DNA of 17,103 nucleotides from contig DXMG01000043.1 in the NCBI GenBank assembly GCA_019414325.1, forward strand, positions 1 through 17,103, in the 5' to 3' direction. Positions 12,521 through 17,103 of this stretch are shown piece by piece (position 1 is the stretch's first letter; each line of letters begins with the position of its first letter). The notes under the pieces were generated by a model, which did not search any database, was not told the DNA's origin, and saw only the letters and a program-made list of their open reading frames with translations. Source of the stretch: Collinsella sp. GTDB taxonomy: Bacteria > Actinomycetota > Coriobacteriia > Coriobacteriales > Coriobacteriaceae. Both the position numbers and the translations under genes were made by a program.

Positions 12521-13285
12521 GTGTCCGGAACGGTAATGAATATATCGAGCGCGCGTAAGGCGTTTGGCGGCAATGAGGTGCTCAAGGATATCTCGCTTGA
12601 GGTGAAGCGTGGCGAGGTCGTGGCGATTATCGGGCCTTCGGGTGGCGGCAAGTCCACGCTGCTGCGTTGCGCCACACTGCTCGAGACGCTCGACGGAGGC
12701 TCGCTCTCGTTTGGCGACCTTGCCGTTGCGACGGATGCGGGCTCGGGTGCGGTATACGCGAAGGGCGACGTGCCCAAGCAGGCACGCTCGCGATTTGGCC
12801 TGGTGTTTCAGAACTACAATCTGTTTCCGCACTATACCGTGATGAAAAACATCACCGATGCTCCGATTCGCGTGCTTAAGCGCCCGCGCGAACAGGCCGA
12901 AGCACGTGCGCGTGAGTTGATCGCGCAGATGGGGCTTACGGGCAACGAGAACAAGGTGCCATGTGAGCTTTCGGGCGGTCAGCAACAGCGTGTGAGTATC
13001 GCCCGCGCCTTGGCGCTCGACCCGGAAATCTTGTTCTTTGATGAGCCGACCTCGGCGCTCGATCCAGAGCTGACGGCCGAGGTTCTGCGCGTCATCAAGG
13101 ATCTGGCCGCGCAGAATATGACGATGGTGATCGTGACCCATGCGATGCAGTTTGCGCGCGATGTTGCCGACCGCGTGGTCTTTATGGATGGCGGTCGCAT
13201 TGTCGAGGAGGGTCCTGCCGAGCAGGTTATCGATCATCCACGTGAGCAACGTACCCGTGAGTTCTTGAGCCGTATCGAGGGCTAG
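12521..13285 (+). CDS. Polar amino-acid ABC transporter, ATP-binding protein (GlnQ/HisP type)
   Basis: This cytoplasmic ATPase drives import through the preceding permease. With the GTG start it has 254 residues, close to the usual 240-255. Motifs in order are Walker A GPSGGGKST (38-46), Q-loop Q97 in VFQNYNLFPH, ABC signature LSGGQQQR (150-157), Walker B ILFFDEP with catalytic E175 (170-176), D-loop SALD, and switch H207 in VTHAM. The VFQNYNLFPH and LSGGQQQR versions are typical of the polar amino-acid family. The stretch between Walker A and the Q-loop (about 66-88, with GSGAVYAKGD) looks slightly longer than in GlnQ. It is the last gene of the importer and is followed by a terminator. Confidence 0.95.
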   Translation: MSGTVMNISSARKAFGGNEVLKDISLEVKRGEVVAIIGPSGGGKSTLLRCATLLETLDGGSLSFGDLAVATDAGSGAVYAKGDVPKQARSRFGLVFQNYNLFPHYTVMKNITDAPIRVLKRPREQAEARARELIAQMGLTGNENKVPCELSGGQQQRVSIARALALDPEILFFDEPTSALDPELTAEVLRVIKDLAAQNMTMVIVTHAMQFARDVADRVVFMDGGRIVEEGPAEQVIDHPREQRTREFLSRIEG

Positions 13286-13307
13286 GCTCAGCTATGTATT
13301 GAGAAGA

Positions 13308-13346
13308 AGCCGCCGCAGGTCTTACGGTCTGCGACGGCTTTTTATT
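13308..13346 (+). terminator. Intrinsic terminator of the amino-acid importer operon
   Basis: The arms AGCCGCCGCAG (13308-13318) and CTGCGACGGCT (13329-13339) pair at 10 of 11 positions and are followed by TTTTATTT. Confidence 0.85.
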
Positions 13347-13583
13347 TGCATCGGCGGGGTCCAATAATCGCCTCGCGCACGTTCTCCTTCCTCTCGCCGC
13401 CTGTATTCATACGTGCGCCGAAAGGTGTGCATGGGTAGTCGCCCGTGAGGGTAGGGTGGTGGCATAGGACATTTGGAGGGTGAGTCGGCTCGGCTGCCGA
13501 CCATGCTGCTCCCGGGACGGCATCGACCGCGAACTCTCCCCGTTGGCGTCGCGCATCGCGCGCGGCCCTGCAAGGAGGTCATC
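13347..13583 (+). other. Leader region before the EF-G-like gene
   Basis: About 237 bp without a recognisable gene. It contains a small hairpin GTCGGC/GCCGAC (13484-13489, 13496-13501) and GC-rich palindromic stretches near 13550-13566. No confident promoter was found. The EF-G-like frame is open through its second half from 13473 (TTG), but no ribosome-binding site supports a start before 13584. Confidence 0.5.
13572..13579 (+). promoter_or_regulatory. Strong ribosome-binding site of the EF-G-like gene
   Basis: AAGGAGGT lies 4 nt before the ATG at 13584 and decides this start over in-frame codons upstream (TTG at 13473, ATG at 13503). Confidence 0.85.
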
Positions 13584-15659
13584 ATGGGTGCTCCCAAGAC
13601 CGGTAACGTAAGGAACGTGGTGCTCGTAGGCCAAGGCGGGGTGGGCAAGACCTCACTCGCCGAAGCCATGCTCCACCTTTCCGGCAAGACCGCCCGCCTG
13701 GGCGGCCACGACGGCACCAAGCCCACGCTCGACTATGACCCCGAAGAGGTCAAGCGTGCATTTTCCATCTCGACGACCATTGCGCCGATCGACTGGAAGG
13801 GCGCACGCATCAATGTGCTCGATGCCCCGTGCTACCCCGATTTTATCGGCGACGCCTTTGCCGCGATGAGCGTCTGCGAGACGGCTCTGTTTGTGGTCGA
13901 CGCCGAGGCCGGCCCGCAATCGACGACGGTTAAGCTCTGGTATGCCGCCGAGGACCTGCGCCTGGCGCGTGCGGTGTTCGTAAACCGCCTGTCGCGCTCC
14001 GAGGCCAGCTTTGCGACCACAATGGACCTGCTGCAGGAGCGCTTTGGCACGCGCCTGGGCGCCGTGACTCTTCCCTGGGGCGAGGGCGAGGACTTTGACG
14101 GCATCATCGACCTGGTGCGCATGAAGGCGCGCCATTGCAACGGCACCGAAGCCGTTGAGTCGGAGATTCCTGAGGAGTATCGTGCCCAGGCCGAGGAGGC
14201 CCATGACCATCTGTGCGAGCTGGTGGCCGAGGCTGACGACGAACTGATGATGAAATACCTGGAAGGCGAGGAAACCCTGACGCAGGAGGAGCTTGAGGGC
14301 CTGCTGTCGAAGGCGATTGCCGAGCGCATCTTTGTACCGGTTTTTGCGGGCGATTGCATTAAGGAGCAGGGCGTCAATTCGCTGATGGACGACATTGCCA
14401 CGTACTTCCCGGCGCCGACGGACTACGGCGAGATGCCGCTCATCGACGGCGATTCGCTCAAGATTTCGAGTGACGACGACCGCCCGGTGGCGTTTGTATT
14501 TAAGACCCTGGCCGACCCGCAGCAGGGCCGCATCAGCTTTATCAAGGTGCTGACGGGCACGCTTGAGCCGGGCCTTGAGCTGATCAACGCGCGTACCCGC
14601 AAGAGCGATCGTCTGGCTCACCTGTATGTGATGTGCGGCCGCGACATGACTGAGGTCGGCCACGCCTATGCCGGCGACATTATCGTGGCACCCAAGCTGG
14701 CGGCCGAGACAGGCGATACGCTCTCGATTACCGGCAAGGTCGAGGCTGCGGCGTTTAAGTTCCCCAACTCGCAGTATCGCATCGCCATCGAGGCCGAGAA
14801 CCGCGGCGACGAGGAAAAGCTCTATACGTTTATCGAGAAGGCGTGCAAGGCCGATCCGACCATGAGCATCGACCGTGACGAGGAGACCGGCCAGACCATC
14901 ATCTCGGCGGTGGGCGAGGCGCAGGTTTCGGTTCTGCTCAATCGCCTTGAGGACCGTACCAAGGTCGCAGCCAAGAGCGTGCCGATCCGTATTCCGTATC
15001 GCGAGACCATTCGCCGCACGGCAAGTGCCCAGGGCCGCCACAAGAAGCAGACCGGCGGCGCCGGCCAGTATGGCGACTGCTGGCTGCGCGTTGAGCCGCT
15101 CATTGGGCCCGACGGCACGAGCGATGGCTATGAGTTTGTGGACGAGGTCGTAGGTGGCCGTATCCCGCGCTCACTGATCCCCGCCGTGGACAAGGGTGTC
15201 CAGGAGACTATGAAGGACGGCATCATTGCCGGCTACCCGCTTACGGGCATTCGCGTGGCTGTGTACGACGGTTCGTATCACAGCGTCGACTCCAATGAGA
15301 TGGCGTTTCGCGCGGCGGCTCGCATCGGCCTGCGCAAGGCATGCGCCGATGCCGACCCGGTGGTGCTGGAGCCCATCGAGGAAATCACGGTGACGATCCC
15401 CGAGAGCTACGCCGGCGCCGTGATGGGCGACATCTCGGCCTCGCGCGGTCGCGTGACGGGCATGGAGACCGATGAGCGCGGTGACACCGTGGTCATCGCC
15501 CAGGCGCCGCTGGCCGAGCTGACGGATTACTCGACGCGCCTGCGCTCCATTACGCGCGGCACGGGTGACTTTACCATGAAGCCCGCTGGCTATGAGCAGG
15601 TTCCCTATGACGTTCAGGCCAAGCTGGTCGAGCGCTATGAGGAGGGCCGCGCCAAGTAG
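13584..15659 (+). CDS. Elongation factor G-like protein with altered GTPase motifs
   Basis: A 691-residue protein with full-length EF-G architecture: a G domain to about 265, a beta-barrel domain II around 305-390 (AFVFKTLADPQQGRISF), then domains III, IV (TGGAGQYGDCW) and V (EEITVTIPESYAGAVMGDISASRGRV), the last being the ribosome-contacting EF-G C-terminal fold. It resembles the actinobacterial EF-G-like (FusA2) paralogues more than the main FusA, and no rpsL/rpsG/tuf genes flank it. G1 is intact (GQGGVGKTS, 16-24). G3 reads D80-A-P-C83 where EF-G has DTPG, and G4 reads N134-R-L-S137 where EF-G has NKxD. Guanine specificity and hydrolysis may therefore be changed or lost. Its role is unknown; ribosome binding is inferred from the fold. 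Confidence 0.9.
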   Translation: MGAPKTGNVRNVVLVGQGGVGKTSLAEAMLHLSGKTARLGGHDGTKPTLDYDPEEVKRAFSISTTIAPIDWKGARINVLDAPCYPDFIGDAFAAMSVCETALFVVDAEAGPQSTTVKLWYAAEDLRLARAVFVNRLSRSEASFATTMDLLQERFGTRLGAVTLPWGEGEDFDGIIDLVRMKARHCNGTEAVESEIPEEYRAQAEEAHDHLCELVAEADDELMMKYLEGEETLTQEELEGLLSKAIAERIFVPVFAGDCIKEQGVNSLMDDIATYFPAPTDYGEMPLIDGDSLKISSDDDRPVAFVFKTLADPQQGRISFIKVLTGTLEPGLELINARTRKSDRLAHLYVMCGRDMTEVGHAYAGDIIVAPKLAAETGDTLSITGKVEAAAFKFPNSQYRIAIEAENRGDEEKLYTFIEKACKADPTMSIDRDEETGQTIISAVGEAQVSVLLNRLEDRTKVAAKSVPIRIPYRETIRRTASAQGRHKKQTGGAGQYGDCWLRVEPLIGPDGTSDGYEFVDEVVGGRIPRSLIPAVDKGVQETMKDGIIAGYPLTGIRVAVYDGSYHSVDSNEMAFRAAARIGLRKACADADPVVLEPIEEITVTIPESYAGAVMGDISASRGRVTGMETDERGDTVVIAQAPLAELTDYSTRLRSITRGTGDFTMKPAGYEQVPYDVQAKLVERYEEGRAK

Positions 15660-15694
15660 CGCGTGGCGTTGCCTGCAACATGCATGCCGATGCA

Positions 15695-15729
15695 AGGGCC
15701 GCTCTGGGCAATCCAGGGCGGCCCTTTTT
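15695..15729 (+). terminator. Intrinsic terminator of the EF-G-like gene
   Basis: The arms 15695-15707 and 15713-15725 form a 13-bp stem with one G-U pair and a 5-nt loop, followed by a run of T to 15729. It lies 36 bp after the stop codon. Confidence 0.9.
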
Positions 15730-15788
15730 GATCCCTGGGGGACGGAGGAAAACGGATCATTTTAGGTTTTGGGGCAGCTTGGTCGGCC

Positions 15789-16766
15789 CTAGTCCCCCGA
15801 GGCCTGATTGCGGCCGGTGGCGTAGTCGATCTGCACGTGCGGCTGCAGATTGTAGCAATATACGTGGAAGCAGAGGGTCTTGCCGTGGTCCTCGACCGAT
15901 TGCGCCTCAAGGCGCACGCCGCGGCAGACAAGTTCCTCTTCGTTGTACATGGGCGTGACGCGGTAGAGCACATGGTTGCCTGTGTCGTGGATATAGTCGA
16001 GGATCTGCTCTTCAAACGGCAGCATGCCCGTTTCGTTGAGATAGCGCGTGCCGGTGAGGAGATTCTTGCGATTAGCGTTTTCGCCGCAGAGCGACCAGGC
16101 GATGAGATGGCAACGGTTGTAGAGGCTTTGACCCGGAATAAAGTCGTAGCGCTGCTGGTGCCATCCGGCGGGGTGGATACGCGAGATATCCCCGCGCTTG
16201 CCTTGACCGAGCGACTCGGGACCCACACAAGCGAGCGCTTTGCGGGTGCGGCCTAAGCTGTCGAGCTTGGAGAACTTCTTAAAGCAGCCCTCTTTGGTAG
16301 CGCGCTCGTATTCATCGAGCGTGAATGACGGCGTGCCGAGCGGGTGCGTGCTGTCGGCGCGAAGGGCAACGTAGGGGTTGCCGGCGTAGTCGGGAATGCT
16401 GCTGAGATATACGCCGCGGGCGCGGTCGAGATCGGGGTTTTCGACCTCGTCGATGGGGGTGGCGTTTGAAGAGGCATCGTCAGCGGTGTCGGTCGTGGCG
16501 GATTCAGAGCCATCGCCGGAGTCCTGATCATCTTTGGAGTCCGTGGAGCTCGCTGTTCCCGATTCGAGCCGGGCGACCAAGTCCGCTTCGTCGTCGGTGC
16601 GGTTGGGGCTCTCGCTTTGCTTCTCGGCCAGAGCAGCCGCCTGCTCATCGCTTTGCGGCGAGAGCAGCTTGGGCGCTCCGTCGAGCGACCCTGTGAACAG
16701 CGCAAACCCCAGCACCACGGCGGTGCCGATGGAAAGTACTTGCTTGTAGGCGGACTTGCGCGACAT
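15789..16766 (-). CDS. Secreted or membrane-anchored DNA/RNA non-specific endonuclease
   Basis: A nuclease of the beta-beta-alpha-metal (Endonuclease_NS, EndA/streptodornase-like) superfamily, 325 residues. An N-terminal hydrophobic segment (about 9-28) after a basic start acts as a signal peptide or membrane anchor. Residues about 36-112 are acidic, Ser/Thr/Asp-rich and probably disordered. The catalytic region follows: YNRCH (216-220), with H220 as the expected general base and NRCH replacing the DRGH of EndA, as I recall for one branch of the family; then NLLTGTRYLN (235-244), with N244 as the likely metal ligand, and GNHVLYRVTPMY (263-274). AGGAG 5 nt before the ATG supports the start. 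Possible roles are nucleic-acid scavenging, DNA uptake or competition; no competence genes are nearby. Confidence 0.88.
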   Translation of the reverse strand: MSRKSAYKQVLSIGTAVVLGFALFTGSLDGAPKLLSPQSDEQAAALAEKQSESPNRTDDEADLVARLESGTASSTDSKDDQDSGDGSESATTDTADDASSNATPIDEVENPDLDRARGVYLSSIPDYAGNPYVALRADSTHPLGTPSFTLDEYERATKEGCFKKFSKLDSLGRTRKALACVGPESLGQGKRGDISRIHPAGWHQQRYDFIPGQSLYNRCHLIAWSLCGENANRKNLLTGTRYLNETGMLPFEEQILDYIHDTGNHVLYRVTPMYNEEELVCRGVRLEAQSVEDHGKTLCFHVYCYNLQPHVQIDYATGRNQASGD

Positions 16767-16944
16767 TGAGGCTCCTGGCTAGACGGTTGGGAATCTACCA
16801 GTCTAGCAGGTGCCGGCAGGGGTCGCTCTACCGAACAAATACTTAAAGATTGGGAGACGCGCTATCGATCCATTTGCCCTAGAAGGGGTTGCGATGGTTG
16901 GGACGTGTGGGGCTCGACGTTTCCCCAGATAAAACCTGCCAAAA

Positions 16945-16957
16945 TAAATCTGTCCCC
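16945..16957 (-). repeat. Partial copy of the REP-like repeat core
   Basis: TAAATCTGTCCCC differs at one position from TAAGTCTGTCCCC in the right arm of the inverted repeat at 6668-6729. The flanking sequence does not form the matching arm here, so it is a fragment or a chance match. Confidence 0.4.
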
Positions 16958-17022
16958 TTTTAGAAGGTCGGCAACAATTTATGTGGTTCAGGTTGAGCAT
17001 GCGCGAGCGAGCAGATTGCTGT

Positions 17023-17075
17023 GCCCGGGGCCTGCGCAGCGCCGGGCAGTTGCGCCGTTTGTAAAACGGCGCAAC
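17023..17075. repeat. Two tandem GC-rich hairpins
   Basis: The first hairpin pairs 17023-17031 with 17039-17047 (8 of 9). The second is a perfect 12-bp stem, 17049-17060 with 17064-17075, with a 3-nt loop. The arm end GCAAC (17071-17075) can alternatively pair with GTTGC at 17088-17092. No T-run is present on either strand. Confidence 0.65.
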
Positions 17076-17103
17076 CTACAGGTTCATGTTGCCGTGGATG
17101 TAG

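Larger units (their letters stand above)
16767..17103. other. 337-bp region without a convincing gene
   Basis: Upstream of the nuclease this holds a 7-bp inverted repeat GCTAGAC/GTCTAGC (16778-16784, 16801-16807) near where its promoter should lie, a partial copy of the GGGGACAGACTTA-type repeat (16945-16957), a long-range 10-bp pairing of 16879-16888 with 16954-16963 (one G-U), and two tandem hairpins at 17023-17075. The minus frame at 16803-17000 has no ribosome-binding site and overlaps the repeats. The last 28 bp could be the end of a minus-strand gene (stop at 17076-17078). Confidence 0.6.

Noticed and set aside
13653..15041. Long minus-strand open frame (462 codons) opposite the EF-G-like gene
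   Set aside because: The opposite strand carries a full-length conserved EF-G architecture with a strong ribosome-binding site; this frame is a shadow.
16803..17000. 65-codon minus-strand frame upstream of the nuclease
   Set aside because: No ribosome-binding site, no recognisable protein features, and it overlaps the repeat fragment and long-range pairing.
1..17103. tRNA, rRNA, CRISPR array, transposase or prophage genes
   Set aside because: None seen: no cloverleaf-type sequence, no regularly spaced repeats, and no integrase or transposase motifs in any supported frame.

Overview
The window looks like chromosomal housekeeping sequence from a moderately GC-rich Gram-positive bacterium. GC-ending codons, the protein character and the style of the intergenic repeats suggest a gut Actinomycetota of class Coriobacteriia, possibly Collinsella; this is an inference that nothing in the window proves. 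No rRNA, tRNA, CRISPR array, transposase or phage gene is visible.

Layout, left to right. (1) 1-1350: a terminator from an upstream gene, an orphan tail-anchored membrane protein (minus) and a small heat-shock protein gene (plus) with a structured AU-rich leader. (2) 1366-6599: a WalJ/YycJ-type metallo-hydrolase (minus), then tilS, hpt and ftsH (plus), a gene order conserved in many Gram-positives. hpt and ftsH are one nucleotide apart and probably share a promoter at 3824-3853. (3) 6600-8960: a perfect 25-bp inverted repeat, a class I aminotransferase, a parS-like 16-mer and a PHP-domain phosphoesterase. (4) 9039-10487: an RlmD/TrmA-family RNA (uracil-5) methyltransferase (minus) with a Lys/Arg/Ser-rich tail where a TRAM domain usually sits. 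(5) 10488-13343: a structure-dense intergenic region (35-bp perfect inverted repeat, strong promoter, repeated TAAAGTG motif), then a complete polar amino-acid ABC importer: Tat-type lipoprotein receptor, permease, ATPase. (6) 13584-15729: an EF-G-like protein whose G3 and G4 GTPase motifs are altered. (7) 15789-17103: a secreted or membrane-anchored DNA/RNA non-specific endonuclease (minus), then 337 bp without a convincing gene but with several hairpins.

How the genes work together: tilS (tRNA decoding), hpt (purine salvage), ftsH (membrane protein quality control), the small heat-shock protein and the EF-G paralogue serve translation and proteostasis. The ABC cassette imports amino acids. 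Well-formed intrinsic terminators separate most units. I found no convincing new multi-gene system. The best leads are the parS-like site, the hsp20 leader, the operator-like repeats at the importer promoter, the palindromic elements and the EF-G paralogue with degenerate GTPase motifs.
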